Origin: Streptosporangium pseudovulgare
GTDB lineage: Bacteria > Actinomycetota > Actinomycetes > Streptosporangiales > Streptosporangiaceae
DNA: 64,000 bases
Reading direction: 5' to 3'
Assembly (NCBI RefSeq): GCF_014648055.1
Contig: NZ_BMQJ01000002.1
Location: forward strand, 310,001-374,000
Below, piece by piece: positions 1 to 9,322 of this stretch. Every line of letters starts with the position of its first letter. The first letter of the stretch is position 1. The notes under the pieces were generated by a model. It was not told where the DNA came from and did no database searches. It saw only the letters and a program-made list of their open reading frames with translations. Position numbers and translations under genes: made by a program.

Positions 1-1
1 C

Positions 2-280
2 CTCATCGAGGGGTTCCTGGACAAGATGGGCCAGGAGATCGACCGGCGGGTGGAGGAGCGGGTCGCCGCCCGCGTCCCGCAGCAGAAGCCGAAGGCCCCC
101 GCGGTCCGGCCGGGTGTGGACGCCGGGCAGCGCCTGGCCCTGGCGATCGTCTCCATCGTCTTCGGCGTCGGCAGCACGCTCGCCTTCACCATCGCCGACA
201 GGAGCGCCGGCCCGATGGTCCTCGTCTGGTTCGGGATCATCGTGGTGAACATCGCCTTCGCCGTCGGCTCCCGCCGCTGA
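2..280 (+). CDS. C-terminal end of a membrane hypothetical protein (cut by window edge)
   Basis: The reading frame is open from the first codon in the window and ends with TGA at 278-280, so the 5' end lies outside. The visible 92 residues begin with a charged amphipathic stretch (EIDRRVEERVAARV), then a Lys/Pro linker, then two hydrophobic segments (LALAIVSIVFGVGSTLAF and MVLVWFGIIVVNIAFAV) ending in RR. This looks like a short cytosolic helix followed by two membrane spans. I do not recognise the family. A start at the internal ATG (26) is possible but the open frame upstream argues for a longer protein. Confidence 0.6.
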   Translation, partial: LIEGFLDKMGQEIDRRVEERVAARVPQQKPKAPAVRPGVDAGQRLALAIVSIVFGVGSTLAFTIADRSAGPMVLVWFGIIVVNIAFAVGSRR

Positions 281-673
281 CCTTCCGCGCGGAGCCGCGG
301 ACCGGGAAGGGGGGCGCGGGCGGGGGTCCGGAGGGCATGCCGACTCCGGGACCGTACGGAGGTGAGGGGGTCGGGCGGTCCGCCCCGGAGTCACCTCGGC
401 GGCGGGACCGGGCTCTCGACGGGGCGGACCGCGCGACCACCCGTCCGCTCACCGGTCGAACGCTGGCGCATCGTCCGGCCGACGGCCACCTGGCCGTCCG
501 GTTGGCCCATGGACGGCCCGACGGATGGTCTGACCCCTCAGCGGGAGGGTGAACCCTCCACATCTGCTAAGACGCAAAATCCGACATAAATGGATGCTTC
601 ACCACAAAGATTTTTTTCCCGGCATTTCGGGCGCGCTGTCTCGGCGGGAACCCCCTCCGCATAGGCTGAGGGG
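281..673. other. Intergenic region before msrB, no gene supported
   Basis: This stretch of about 390 bases has no convincing gene. The left two thirds are very GC-rich. The part from about 555 to 625 is unusually AT-rich for this genome and contains a run of seven T, followed by the msrB leader. It probably holds the msrB promoter, but no clear -35/-10 pair stands out. Short open frames here lack ribosome sites and resemble nothing known. Confidence 0.4.
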
Positions 674-1078
674 ATGGACAAGGTGGTCAAGAGCGACGCC
701 GAGTGGCGCGCCCAGCTCTCTCCCGAGGAGTATCAGGTACTCCGCCAGGCAGGCACCGAGCGCCCCTTCACCGGGGAGTACGTCGACACCAAGACCGTGG
801 GCGTCTACAGCTGCCGGGCCTGCGGCGCCGAGCTGTTCCGGTCCGACACCAAGTTCGAGAGCCACTGCGGCTGGCCGAGCTTCTACGAGCCGTCGAAGTC
901 GGACGCGGTGACCCTCATCGAGGACCGCTCGCTCGGCATGGTCCGGGTCGAGGTCCGCTGCGCCGCCTGCGACTCGCACCTCGGGCACGTCTTCCACGGC
1001 GAGGGGTACGGCACCCCCACCGACGACCGCTACTGCATCAACTCCGTGTCGCTGCGGCTGGAGCCGGCCGACGGCTGA
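674..1078 (+). CDS. msrB: Peptide-methionine (R)-S-oxide reductase MsrB
   Basis: MsrB reduces the R form of methionine sulfoxide in oxidised proteins, using thioredoxin-type donors in the cytosol. The 134-residue protein is a full-length single MsrB domain. Two CxxC pairs (Cys47/Cys50 and Cys96/Cys99) are the structural zinc site. The HCGWPSF motif follows at 64-70, and RYCINS carries the expected catalytic selenocysteine-equivalent Cys121. The ATG at 674 matches the usual N-terminus of the family. It stands alone, convergent with the hypothetical gene at 1192-1842. Confidence 0.96.
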   Translation: MDKVVKSDAEWRAQLSPEEYQVLRQAGTERPFTGEYVDTKTVGVYSCRACGAELFRSDTKFESHCGWPSFYEPSKSDAVTLIEDRSLGMVRVEVRCAACDSHLGHVFHGEGYGTPTDDRYCINSVSLRLEPADG

Positions 1079-1175
1079 CGGTCTCCCGCCGGGCCGGGCA
1101 CGGCGCGGACGGCCCGGCGTCCGGCCGGTCCCATCCCGGCGGACCCCCGGTACGGCGAAGACCCGGTACGGCGAA

Positions 1176-1192
1176 GGCCCGCGGGGCGGGCC
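1176..1192. terminator. Short GC hairpin between convergent genes
   Basis: GGCCCGC and GCGGGCC form a 7-bp stem around a GGG loop just after msrB and touching the stop of the convergent gene. There is no T run, which is usual for actinomycete terminators. Two copies of CCGGTACGGCGAAG lie just upstream. Weak candidate. Confidence 0.35.
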
Positions 1193-1842
1193 TAACCGCC
1201 GGGCCTGGGATAGGTGACGCGGCAGTCGGAGTCGCCGGGGCCGAGGATGTTGGCCAGGACGGGGTTGCCGTTCTCGCCGAACCTCGCCTGGACGAAGACG
1301 ACGGGGTTCACCGAGCCGAGTTCCCCCACGAGATAGTCGAGACCGGTCTCGCACAGCTTGATCGCCTGCTTGGAGTTGTCCGCCGTCTCCGGCAGGTCGG
1401 TGTAGATCCGCAGGTAGCCGCCGACGACCCGGATGTCCTTGACCCGCTTCGTCGCCTTGTGCGCCGCGAAGTAGGCGAACGCCCTCGGGTCGCTGTGCCT
1501 GGACGGACCGTCCGCCTTGGCCGCGTCGCCGGACCCGTGGCCGCTGCCCGCCTTGCCTCCCGGCAGCACGCCCACCGCCCTGCCGTCCCCGGCGCCCTGC
1601 TGCGGCGCGGCCAGGAGGTGCTTCTGCGCCTCCGGGACGGGCGGCGGGTCCGCGGCGAGCATCGAGCGGCCCAGCGCCAGGACCGCGACCGCCAGCGCGG
1701 TCGCGCCGACCGAGATCTCCAGGACCCGCGGCCGGGCCCTTCTCCTGCGGCGCCCGCCTCCGCGCCCCGTGGACCGTGCCAGACCCGCGCCCGTGTTCAC
1801 CTTTGGCCTCACATCGACAGGTGTTTTCCCCGAGTATGACAA
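1192..1842 (-). CDS. Hypothetical single-pass membrane or secreted protein
   Basis: The 216-residue protein has a basic cytosolic N-terminus with an arginine cluster (residues about 28-40), one hydrophobic segment (about 41-62), a Pro/Gly/Ser-rich linker, and a folded C-terminal part of about 100 residues. That part contains RVVGGYLRIYTDLP and two cysteines (one in KLCETG, one near the end in SDCRV) that could form a disulfide outside the membrane. The layout is that of an anchored extracytoplasmic domain. It is transcribed in the same direction as hemQ but lies about 160 bases downstream of it. I do not recognise the domain. Confidence 0.7.
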   Translation of the reverse strand: MSYSGKTPVDVRPKVNTGAGLARSTGRGGGRRRRRARPRVLEISVGATALAVAVLALGRSMLAADPPPVPEAQKHLLAAPQQGAGDGRAVGVLPGGKAGSGHGSGDAAKADGPSRHSDPRAFAYFAAHKATKRVKDIRVVGGYLRIYTDLPETADNSKQAIKLCETGLDYLVGELGSVNPVVFVQARFGENGNPVLANILGPGDSDCRVTYPRPGG

Positions 1843-2002
1843 TGCCGGGGGAACTAATCGAGCGTTTCACCGGATTCGCCGGGCGTCCCGGCCCGGACGT
1901 CCCCGCGCCGGGCGGGACGGCCCGGACCGGCCGCTTCCGGCGGGCGCGTGCGGGCCGGGCGGGTCGTACGAGCCGGGCGCGTACGGCGGGTCCGGCGCGG
2001 GC

Positions 2003-2713
2003 CTACGGCAGCGCCGCCACCAGCTCGCCGACGGGCTTGCGGATGCCGGTGTAGAAGGGGATCTCCACCCGGGTGTGCCTGCGGGCCTCGGCGCCGCGCA
2101 GGGTGCGCATCAGGTCGACGATGCGGTGCAGGTCGTCGGCCTCGAAGGCGAGCATCCACTCGTAGTCGTTCAGCGAGAAGCAGGCGACGGTGTTGGCCCG
2201 CACGTCGGGGTAGTCGCGGGCCATCCGGCCATGCTCGGCCAGCATGCGGCGCCGGTCGGCGTCGTCCAGGAGGTACCACTCCAGGGAGCGGACGAACGGG
2301 TAGACGCTGACGTAGCCCCGCGGCTCCTCCTCGGCGAGGAACGCCGGGATGTGGGACTTGTTGAACTCGGCCGGGCGGTGCAGCGCCATGGCCGACCAGA
2401 CCGGCTCGGTCAGCTCCCCCAGCGCGGTGCGGCGGAAGCGCGAGTAGGTCTCCTGCAGGTCCTCCGGGGTCGGCGCGTGCCACCAGAACATGAAGTCCGC
2501 GTCGGCCCGGAAGCCGGCCACGTCGTACAGGCCGCGGGTGACCACGTCCTTCTCCGCCGCCTGCGCCAGGAGGGCCTCGACCTCCTCGGCCATGCCCTCG
2601 CGTCCGGTCGCCGGGCAGCGCTCGCGCAACCTGAAGACCGACCACATCGTGTAGCGGATCACGTGGTTCAGGTCGCGCGCCTTGGGCCTCGGGTTCCCGT
2701 CCGTCGTCCTCAC
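2003..2713 (-). CDS. hemQ: Coproheme decarboxylase HemQ (chlorite-dismutase fold)
   Basis: HemQ converts iron-coproporphyrin III (coproheme) to heme b by two peroxide-dependent decarboxylations, the last step of the coproporphyrin pathway of actinobacteria and firmicutes. Family marks are [10 protein letters not shown], then [10 protein letters not shown] at the N-terminus, the KSHIPAF histidine, the VYPFVRS tyrosine, and the EHGRMARDY histidine. The start is uncertain. The GTG at 2713 gives the normal family length (236 residues), but GGAGGG touches the start codon. An in-frame ATG at 2833, overlapping the end of hemY, would add 40 residues, including a low-complexity Thr/Arg stretch made by a 9-bp DNA repeat. 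The gene follows hemY closely and is probably co-transcribed. Confidence 0.92.
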   Translation of the reverse strand: MRTTDGNPRPKARDLNHVIRYTMWSVFRLRERCPATGREGMAEEVEALLAQAAEKDVVTRGLYDVAGFRADADFMFWWHAPTPEDLQETYSRFRRTALGELTEPVWSAMALHRPAEFNKSHIPAFLAEEEPRGYVSVYPFVRSLEWYLLDDADRRRMLAEHGRMARDYPDVRANTVACFSLNDYEWMLAFEADDLHRIVDLMRTLRGAEARRHTRVEIPFYTGIRKPVGELVAALP

Positions 2714-2802
2714 CCCTCCGGGAGCCCCTCGGGGCTCCGTGGTTCTCGTCGTTCTCGTCGTTCTCGTCGTGTTCGCCGTCTCGGCCGTCTCCGGCCGCCC
2801 GT

Positions 2803-4239
2803 TCAGCGGGCCTTCGACTCTTCCTTCCGCCATTCTCCCGCGGGGTCCAGGTGGTCCAGAATCCGGGCCGCCGCCGTACGGGCGGTGGAGATGACGGCCG
2901 GGACGCCGACGCCGTCGTAGGCGGCGCCGCACAGCGCCAGGCCGGGCCGGTCCGCGACGGCCGCGCGGATGCGGGCGACCCGGTCGAGGTGGCCCACCTC
3001 GTACTGCGGCAGGGAGCCGCCCCAGCGGGTCACCCGGGAGTCGAGCGGCAGCCCGCACACGCCCATGACCTCGGCCATCTCGGCCGTCGCCAGGGCCACC
3101 AGCTCGGTGTCCTCGCGCTGGAGCACCGCCTCCTCGCCCAGGCGGCCGATCGAGCAGCGCAGCAGGACGAGATCGGGGTCGGCCTCGGCCAGGTGCGGCC
3201 ACTTGACGGAGCTGAACGTGACGGCCTTGACCGGGCGGCGGTCGACCGCCGGGACGAGGTAGCCGCTCCCCTCGGGCAGCCGGGGGAACGCCGCGCGCGG
3301 GTAGGCCAGGCTGACGATGGCCATGCTCGCGTACTCGATCCGGGCCAGCTCGGCCGCGGCCGCCGGAGCCTCCCCCGCCAGCAGGCGGCTCGTCGGGGTG
3401 GCCGGGGTGGCGAGGACCACGGCGTCGGCCTCGACGACCTCCGGATCGGGCACCGGCCCGGTCACCAGCCGCCAGCCGTCCCCGGTGCGCCGCAGCTCCC
3501 GCACGGTGACGCCGGTCCGCACCAGCGCGCCGGAGGCGGCGGCGACCGCCCCGGGCAGGCTGCCCATCCCCTCGTGCAGGGAGGTGAAGACGGGCCCGGC
3601 GTCCTTGGGCGCTTCGGCGGCGATGTGGCGGGCGGCGTTGAGCAGCGACCGCTCCGAGCGGGCCGCCATGGCGATCTTCGGCATCGTCGCGTCCAGCGAG
3701 AGCCGTTCGACCCGGCCCGCGTAGACGCCGCCGAGCAGCGGCTCGACCAGGCGGTCGACCACCTCGGCGCCCATCCGGGCGCGGATGTAGGCGGCCACCG
3801 ACACGTCGGTGTCGATGAGCGTGGCCGGCAGCACGAGGTCCAGCGGCGTGCGCGCGAGGCCGCCCGGCGACAGGATGCCCGACCTGGCCAGCGCCCCCAG
3901 GTCGGAGGGGACGCCCATGACCTGCCCGGCGGGCAGCGGCCGGGGCGTGCCGCGGGTGAGGATGGCGCCCCGGGTGGTGCCGGGCGTCCGCAGCTCGTCG
4001 CCCAGGCCGGCCAGCCGGGCCAGCTCCTTGCCCTCGGGCCGCCGGGCGAGCATCGCCTCGGCCCCGACGTCCACCTGGACCCCGGCGAGCTCGGCGGCCA
4101 GGAGTTTGCCGCCGACCCGCGGGGCGCTGTCGAGCACGGTCACCCGCACGCGGTCCCCGGCCCGTCCGAGATACCACGCCGCGGCCAGCCCCGCGATCCC
4201 CCCGCCGACGACCACCACGTGGTGACGCTTGCGTTCCAT
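2803..4239 (-). CDS. hemY: Coproporphyrinogen III oxidase CgoX/HemY (protoporphyrinogen-oxidase family)
   Basis: This FAD enzyme oxidises coproporphyrinogen III to coproporphyrin III in the coproporphyrin-dependent heme pathway. The N-terminus has the dinucleotide-binding motif [17 protein letters not shown], followed by [11 protein letters not shown] and [14 protein letters not shown]. The C-terminus has the typical [21 protein letters not shown]-contact segment. The length (478 residues) fits the family. The start was put at the ATG of MERKRHHVV, 13 codons inside the longest frame, because it sits directly before the FAD motif. It lies upstream of hemQ and downstream of hemE with only a divergent lipoprotein gene between, so three heme genes cluster here. 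Confidence 0.94.
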   Translation of the reverse strand: MERKRHHVVVVGGGIAGLAAAWYLGRAGDRVRVTVLDSAPRVGGKLLAAELAGVQVDVGAEAMLARRPEGKELARLAGLGDELRTPGTTRGAILTRGTPRPLPAGQVMGVPSDLGALARSGILSPGGLARTPLDLVLPATLIDTDVSVAAYIRARMGAEVVDRLVEPLLGGVYAGRVERLSLDATMPKIAMAARSERSLLNAARHIAAEAPKDAGPVFTSLHEGMGSLPGAVAAASGALVRTGVTVRELRRTGDGWRLVTGPVPDPEVVEADAVVLATPATPTSRLLAGEAPAAAAELARIEYASMAIVSLAYPRAAFPRLPEGSGYLVPAVDRRPVKAVTFSSVKWPHLAEADPDLVLLRCSIGRLGEEAVLQREDTELVALATAEMAEVMGVCGLPLDSRVTRWGGSLPQYEVGHLDRVARIRAAVADRPGLALCGAAYDGVGVPAVISTARTAAARILDHLDPAGEWRKEESKAR

Positions 4240-4371
4240 GGGTGTTGACCGTACCCCCCACCGTGGCCGCCCCGGCATCCGCCACCCCCGTGATCGCGCG
4301 GTGCGGAGACCGAGACGGCATCGTGACCGCGCGTGCTCAACCCCACCGGACGAACCTCCGTCAATCAGGAC

Positions 4372-5463
4372 ATGAACAGATTCCGGTACGGCTTACGGCC
4401 GGCGATCGCGCTGGCGGCCACGATGCTGGCGCTGACCGCGTGCGGCAGCGGCGGGAGCGTCAAGATGACCTCGCAGTCGAGTGAGGCCGCGCCCGCCGTC
4501 GCCAGGGACGCCGCGCAGGACCAGGGTTACGCCGACTCGGCGTCCTCCGGGGGCGGCGCGGAGAGGAAGAGCTCGGCCGCCACGGGGGCGCCGGCCGAGC
4601 AGGTGGACCCGGTCCCGCAGGACCGGCAGATCGTCTACACGGCCGAGCTGACGGTCCGGGTCAAGGACGTCGCCGCCGCGTCGGACCGGGCGCGCGGGCT
4701 CGTCGACGCCTCCGGCGGCTACCTCGCCACCGAGCGGTCCGGCTCCTCCAACGGCGACCAGGGCAGCGCGAACCTGGTCTTCAAGATCCCGCCGTCGGCC
4801 TACCCCGGCGTGCTGGAGCGCCTGGGCAGGGAACTCGGCGTCCGCGAGGCGGTGCGGCAGAACACCAAGGACGTCACCGAGCAGGTGGCCGACGTCGACA
4901 GCCGGGTGCGGTCGGCGAAGGCGTCGCTGGACTCGCTGCGCGCCCTGCTGAAGCGGGCGAACAAGATCGGTGAGGTGCTGGAGATCGAGCGGGAGATCTC
5001 CAGCCGCGAGACGGAGCTGGAGGCGCTCCAGGCCCGGCAGCGGTCGCTCGCCGCCAGGACGAGCATGGCGACGCTGACGCTGAACCTGGTCGGCCCCGAG
5101 GTCGTGGTCCCCGAGCCGGAGGACGAGTCGTCGGGTTTCCTGGGGGGCCTGCGGACGGGCTGGCGGAGCTTCGTCGAGGCCCTGAAGATCGGCCTGACCG
5201 TGCTGGGCGTGCTGCTGCCCTGGACGATCGCGGCCGGGCTGGTGTGGCTGGTGGTGGCGTTCGTGCTGCGCCGTACCCGCCGCAACACCCGCCGCGGCCG
5301 TCCGGGCCGCCCGACCCCGCCGCCGCACCCCGCGCCTGAACCCTCGCCTTCGTCCGGACCCGTGCCCGGACTCGACCCCGGCCCCGACACCGACACCGAC
5401 ACCGACCCGGGTTCCCCCGGCGAGCGGCGGGAGCGGGAGGAGCCGGCCGCCGAACGGCCGTAG
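4372..5463 (+). CDS. DUF4349 lipoprotein with a C-terminal membrane anchor
   Basis: The 363-residue protein starts at MNRFRYGL and has a lipoprotein signal ending in LTAC, so it should be lipid-anchored outside the membrane. A Ser/Ala-rich linker leads to the DUF4349 region (RQIVYTAELTVRVKDV, then a coiled coil with DVDSRVRSAKASLDSLRALL and EIEREISSRETELEAL). One hydrophobic helix (LTVLGVLLPWTIAAGLVWLVVAFVL) follows, then a basic stretch and a Pro- and Asp/Thr-rich tail. A protein with both lipid and helix anchors would place the coiled coil outside and the tail inside. The function is unknown. The gene is inserted head-on between the heme genes. Confidence 0.85.
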   Translation: MNRFRYGLRPAIALAATMLALTACGSGGSVKMTSQSSEAAPAVARDAAQDQGYADSASSGGGAERKSSAATGAPAEQVDPVPQDRQIVYTAELTVRVKDVAAASDRARGLVDASGGYLATERSGSSNGDQGSANLVFKIPPSAYPGVLERLGRELGVREAVRQNTKDVTEQVADVDSRVRSAKASLDSLRALLKRANKIGEVLEIEREISSRETELEALQARQRSLAARTSMATLTLNLVGPEVVVPEPEDESSGFLGGLRTGWRSFVEALKIGLTVLGVLLPWTIAAGLVWLVVAFVLRRTRRNTRRGRPGRPTPPPHPAPEPSPSSGPVPGLDPGPDTDTDTDPGSPGERREREEPAAERP

Positions 5464-5466
5464 GAG

Positions 5467-5497
5467 CCCGGGGTCCGGCCGCAGCGCGGACCCCGGG
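5467..5497. terminator. Bidirectional terminator hairpin between DUF4349 gene and hemE
   Basis: CCCGGGGTCCG (5467-5477) pairs perfectly with CGGACCCCGGG (5487-5497) around a 9-nt loop. It lies just after the lipoprotein stop codon and just downstream of hemE, between two convergent genes, where a shared terminator is expected. Confidence 0.7.
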
Positions 5498-5514
5498 AAG
5501 CGCGGGTCAGCGGG

Positions 5515-6552
5515 TCAGCGGGCGGACGTCTCGTGCACGAAGTCGGTGAGGCGGGCGAGCTGGCCGGGGTCGGCGCCGGGCGGCACGCCGTGCCCGAGGT
5601 TGAAGACGTGGCCCTCGGCCTTGGCGCCGCGGGCCAGGACGTCGGCCGCGCGCCGCTCGACGACCTCCCAGGGGGCGAACAGGACCGCCGGGTCGAGGTT
5701 GCCCTGCAGCGCCCGGCCCGGCCCCACGCGCCGGGCGGCCTCGTCGAGCGGGACCCGCCAGTCGACGCCGACCACGTCGGCGCCGGCCTCGCCGAGCAGG
5801 CCGAGCAGCTCGCCGGTGCCGACCCCGAAGTGGATGCGCGGGATGTCCAGGTCGGCCAGTACGGCGAAGATGCGGCTGGTGTAGGGCAGGACGAACTCGC
5901 GGTAGTCCTCGGGGGCGACCGCGCCCACCCAGGAGTCGAACAGCTGGACGGCCGAGGCTCCGGCCTCGGCCTGGACGCGCAGGAAGCCGATGGTGATCCC
6001 GGTCAGCCGGTCCATCAGGGCGTGCCACAGCCGCGGCTCGCCGTACATCATCGCCTTGGTGCGGTCGTGGCTCTTGGAGGGGCCTCCCTCGATGAGGTAG
6101 GAGGCCAGGGTGAACGGCGCGCCCGCGAAGCCGATGAGCGGGGTGGCGCCCAGCTCGCCGGTCAGCGCCCGGACGGCCTCGGTGACGTAGGGGACGTCGC
6201 CGGGTTCGAGGGGGCGCAGCGTCTCGACCGCGGTGGCGTCCCGGATCGGGTCGGCCACCACCGGGCCGACGCCGGGCTTGATGTCGAGGTCGATCCCGAT
6301 CGCCTTGAGCGGCACCACGATGTCGCTGAAGAAGATGGCCGCGTCCACGCCGTAGCGGCGGACCGGCTGCATCGTGATCTCCACGATGAGGTCCGGGGTG
6401 GCGCACGCGGTGAGCATCGGCACCCCCTCGCGCACGGCCCGGTACTCGGGCAGTGAGCGGCCGGCCTGGCGCATGAACCACACGGGGGTGTGGGGGACGG
6501 GCCGTCGGCGGCAGGCGCGCAGGAACGGGGAGTCGGCAAGCTCGGGATTCAC
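5515..6552 (-). CDS. hemE: Uroporphyrinogen decarboxylase HemE
   Basis: HemE removes four carboxyl groups from uroporphyrinogen III to make coproporphyrinogen III, in the cytosol. Diagnostic motifs are [13 protein letters not shown] near the N-terminus (active-site arginines), [35 protein letters not shown], and [13 protein letters not shown], with [13 protein letters not shown] near the C-terminus. The length of 345 residues is normal. The ATG at 6552 gives [11 protein letters not shown], the usual start. Together with hemY and hemQ downstream it supplies much of the late heme pathway. Confidence 0.97.
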   Translation of the reverse strand: MNPELADSPFLRACRRRPVPHTPVWFMRQAGRSLPEYRAVREGVPMLTACATPDLIVEITMQPVRRYGVDAAIFFSDIVVPLKAIGIDLDIKPGVGPVVADPIRDATAVETLRPLEPGDVPYVTEAVRALTGELGATPLIGFAGAPFTLASYLIEGGPSKSHDRTKAMMYGEPRLWHALMDRLTGITIGFLRVQAEAGASAVQLFDSWVGAVAPEDYREFVLPYTSRIFAVLADLDIPRIHFGVGTGELLGLLGEAGADVVGVDWRVPLDEAARRVGPGRALQGNLDPAVLFAPWEVVERRAADVLARGAKAEGHVFNLGHGVPPGADPGQLARLTDFVHETSAR

Positions 6553-6964
6553 CCTTCCAGGGTGCCATGCCCAGGTCCCGGTCCGCTCACCCAGGCCGTC
6601 CTCGGGCGATCTAGGAGGAAATCACCAGTTATTCAATGAGATCATCCATAACAACGCCCAGGCACTTTCAAGTCGTGATGACGATAGGGTTCTACCGGTT
6701 TGGGTTCTTCGTCCCTCAGTTGAGAGCCGATCTGAAGCGCCCGGCGGCCGGGTCCGCCGTCCGGAGGGCACGAAGCGATCATGTTTCCGGGTACAGTTCC
6801 TCCCATCGACGAACCTGGCCCGGCCCCCGGCTGGTCCAAATGTTCGTCAAGTCACCGCGCGGCACCGATTCCGGCACCACTTTCGGGACACGCCGAGCAC
6901 GTTGCGCGGAAATGTCGGCGCGACGTGCCAACGTCGGACCACGACCCGACGAAAGGCCTGTGCG
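6553..6964. other. Intergenic region upstream of hemE, no gene supported
   Basis: About 410 bases separate divergent hemE from the small Cys-rich gene. The part from about 6605 to 6730 is AT-rich and contains a strong-looking AGGAGGAAATCACC at about 6612, but the nearest ATG (about 6636) is too far downstream and its frame overlaps the real gene at 6965. The region more likely holds the hemE promoter and that of the rightward genes. I see no RNA structure I can name. Confidence 0.4.
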
Positions 6965-7222
6965 ATGTCCACGATGTCCATAACGTGGCGTTCACTCGAA
7001 CACCGCGATGAGCACTGTGCTTCCTGCGCCGGCGACCGGGTTTTCGAGCAACCTCCCTGCCGCGACGGCCATGATCCCGGCGAGTGCCCGGAGTGGACGT
7101 GCGTCGAGTGCGGCCACGCGCTGTTCCTCGCGCCCCGGACGTTCTCCGGACCGTCCGGGCCCGCCGGCCCCCGCGACGGCGGGGTCTCCCGCGTCTCCTG
7201 CTCGCCGGCGGCGTCGGCTTGA
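6965..7222 (+). CDS. Small cysteine-rich (zinc-ribbon-like) protein
   Basis: The 85-residue product contains CASC, then PPC, ECPEWTC and VECGH, so two CxxC-type knuckles plus extra Cys and His residues that could bind zinc. The last 30 residues are Gly/Pro/Ser-rich and probably disordered. The ATG at 6965 is preceded by GAAAGG at a suitable distance. It runs in the same direction as the DUF3000 gene that follows. I do not recognise a named family; a small nucleic-acid-binding or redox role is possible but unproven. The reading frame is short, so a chance frame cannot be fully excluded. Confidence 0.6.
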   Translation: MSTMSITWRSLEHRDEHCASCAGDRVFEQPPCRDGHDPGECPEWTCVECGHALFLAPRTFSGPSGPAGPRDGGVSRVSCSPAASA

Positions 7223-7291
7223 TCGCTTCCGATGGCTCCTACACCCACCCCGATGGTCCCCATGCGCTCACTTCCGACCTACGCTTCCGGT

Positions 7292-7891
7292 ATGACCATC
7301 GGTGACGCCGCGCCCGTTCCCGCCGCCTTCCGGCGGGCGGCGGCCACGCTGCGCCCCACGGAGGTCAGACCGGAGATCGAGCTGGAGGACATCCCGGCCC
7401 CGCAGCGGCTGGCCCCGTACTCGGCCGCCGTCGGCGCGTCGGTCTACCGCGACGATGACGACGAGCTGGCCGTCGGCCGCCTCATCATGCTCTTCGACCC
7501 CGACGGCCAGCGCGGCTGGGACGGCCAGTTCCGGCTCGTCGCCTACGTCCGGGCCGACATGGAGCCGGAGATCACCGAGGATCCGCTGCTGGGCCCGGTC
7601 GCGTGGAGCTGGCTCACCGAGTCGCTCGACGCCCACGGCGCCGCCTACGCCGCGGCCGGCGGCACCGTCACCAGGGCGGTGTCGGAGGGCTTCGGCAACA
7701 AGGCCGAGGATCCGGTGACCACGGAGCTGGAGCTGCGCGCCTCCTGGTCCCCGCTGGAGGAAGACCTCTCCGGCCACGTCGCCGCCTGGTGCGACCTGAT
7801 GTGCCTGGCGGCGGGCATGCCACCCCTGCCACCCGGCGTGGCGGCCCTGCCGCAGCGCCGTCGCGAAGATCCGGAGTCCTTTCGAACGTGA
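7292..7891 (+). CDS. DUF3000 family protein
   Basis: The roughly 199-residue cytosolic protein has the features of the actinobacterial DUF3000 family: PAAFRRAAATLR near the N-terminus, PQRLAPYSAAV, a WDGQFRLVAYVRADMEPEI core, and ELELRASWSP, ending with the WCDLMCLAAGMPPLPPGV segment. Its function is unknown. The ATG at 7292 was chosen because it directly precedes the conserved part; an ATG 30 bases upstream is in frame. Its stop codon overlaps the GTG of the ribonuclease D gene by 4 bases, so the two are translationally coupled. Confidence 0.85.
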   Translation: MTIGDAAPVPAAFRRAAATLRPTEVRPEIELEDIPAPQRLAPYSAAVGASVYRDDDDELAVGRLIMLFDPDGQRGWDGQFRLVAYVRADMEPEITEDPLLGPVAWSWLTESLDAHGAAYAAAGGTVTRAVSEGFGNKAEDPVTTELELRASWSPLEEDLSGHVAAWCDLMCLAAGMPPLPPGVAALPQRRREDPESFRT

Positions 7892-9114
7892 CCGACGAGA
7901 CAACCATCGTTCCGCTGCTTGAGCCCAGGGAGGGGATACCTCCCGTCGTCGAGAGTCCCGCCGAGCTCGCCCGCGTCGTGCGCGCCTTCGCCTCGGGCAC
8001 CGGCCCCGTGGCGGTGGACGCCGAGCGGGCCTCCGGCTACCGCTACAGCGGCCGCGCCTACCTGGTGCAGCTGCGCCGGGCGGGTGCGGGCAGCGCGCTG
8101 ATCGACCCGATCCGCTGCCCCGACCTGTCGGTGCTGGACGCGGCGCTGGCCGACGCCGAGGTGGTGCTGCACGCCGCCTCCCAGGACCTGCCGTGCCTGG
8201 CCGAGCTGGGCTTCCGGCCGCGCGCGCTGTTCGACACCGAGCTCGCCGGCCGGCTCCTCGGCTACGAGCGCGTCGGGCTCGGCCTGATGGTGGAGAACGT
8301 CCTCGGTCTCAGGCTGGAGAAGGGGTACTCCGCGGCCGACTGGTCCACCCGGCCGCTGCCCGAGGACTGGCTGCGCTACGCCGCCCTCGACGTCGAGGTG
8401 CTCGTCGAGCTGCGCGACGTGCTGTACGAGGAGCTGAAGGGGGCCGGCAAGCTGACGTGGGCGCAGGAGGAGTTCGCCGCCGTCCTGGCCCACCGGGCAC
8501 CGGCCCCGCGCTCGGACCCCTGGCGGCGCACCTCCGGCATCCACAAGGTCCGCTCGCTGCGCGGGCTGGCCGTGGTCCGGGAGCTGTGGACGCTCCGCGA
8601 CGGGTTCGCCCGCGAGGCCGATCTCGCCCCGGGCCGGGTGCTGCCCGACTCGGCGATCGTCACCGCGGCCCTGGAGCTGCCCCGCACCACCAAGGCCCTC
8701 ACCGAGATCCCCCCGTTCACCGGCCGCAGCGCCCGCAAGCACCTGCGCGAGTGGCTGGCGGCGATCGGCAGGGCCCGCACCCTGCCGGAGTCGCAGCTCC
8801 CCCAGCCGAGCACGCCGGGTGACGGGCCGCCGCCCGCCAACCGGTGGATGGACCGCGACCCCGTGGCCGCCCGGCGGCTGGCCGCCGCCCGGGCCGTGGT
8901 GACCTCCCTGGCCGAGGAACACCACATGCCGGCGGAGAACCTCATCCAGCCGGACGCCGTGCGCCGCCTGACGTGGGAGCCGCCCCCGGCCGTCGACGAG
9001 GACAGCGTGGCGTCGCGGCTGCGCGAGCTGGGCGCCCGGGAGTGGCAGATCGAGCTGACCGCCGGTCCCGTCGCCAAGGCCCTGACGGAGCTGGAGGCCA
9101 AGGAGACGGGCTGA
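7888..9114 (+). CDS. rnd: HRDC-domain ribonuclease D
   Basis: The product is a 3'-5' exoribonuclease of the DEDD superfamily, likely trimming structured RNAs such as tRNA precursors. The N-terminal domain shows the acidic signatures VAVDAERASGYRY, HAASQDLPCLAELG and YAALDVEVLVEL (the last with the YxxxD form of motif III). One HRDC-like helical domain follows (from about residue 210), with a further helical region at the end. The GTG at 7888 overlaps the DUF3000 stop in a GTGA arrangement and gives 408 residues, normal for actinobacteria. From memory, DUF3000-rnd-fadA-fadB is a common gene order in related genera; here a sugar cassette separates rnd from fadA. Confidence 0.92.
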   Translation: MTDETTIVPLLEPREGIPPVVESPAELARVVRAFASGTGPVAVDAERASGYRYSGRAYLVQLRRAGAGSALIDPIRCPDLSVLDAALADAEVVLHAASQDLPCLAELGFRPRALFDTELAGRLLGYERVGLGLMVENVLGLRLEKGYSAADWSTRPLPEDWLRYAALDVEVLVELRDVLYEELKGAGKLTWAQEEFAAVLAHRAPAPRSDPWRRTSGIHKVRSLRGLAVVRELWTLRDGFAREADLAPGRVLPDSAIVTAALELPRTTKALTEIPPFTGRSARKHLREWLAAIGRARTLPESQLPQPSTPGDGPPPANRWMDRDPVAARRLAAARAVVTSLAEEHHMPAENLIQPDAVRRLTWEPPPAVDEDSVASRLRELGAREWQIELTAGPVAKALTELEAKETG

Positions 9115-9233
9115 GCGCCCCGGAGCCGCCGGCGCGCCCGTTCCTGAGCCCGCCGGCGGTTCCGCCGCGTCCCCGCCGGAGCCGGACGCGTTCCGGAACG
9201 CCTTAGCCCGCGCGCCGGAACGCCCTTTCGCGT

Positions 9234-9270
9234 GCGCTCCGGGCGCCCCTCCGCTCGGGCCCCGGAGCGC
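9234..9270. terminator. Hairpin downstream of rnd
   Basis: GCGCTCCGGG (9234-9243) pairs perfectly with CCCGGAGCGC (9261-9270) over a 17-nt loop. It lies about 120 bases after the rnd stop codon and before the promoter of the next operon. Confidence 0.5.
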
Positions 9271-9322
9271 TCTTCCGGGTGGGTTCCCGCCGCGGGTGAC
9301 CGGGAAAACCCCCCGGGGATTC

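Noticed and set aside
6636-6983. A 115-codon frame upstream of the small Cys-rich gene
   Set aside because: It overlaps the better-supported gene at 6965 in another frame, its AGGAGG is too far from the ATG, and the product turns Arg-rich as in random GC-rich frames.
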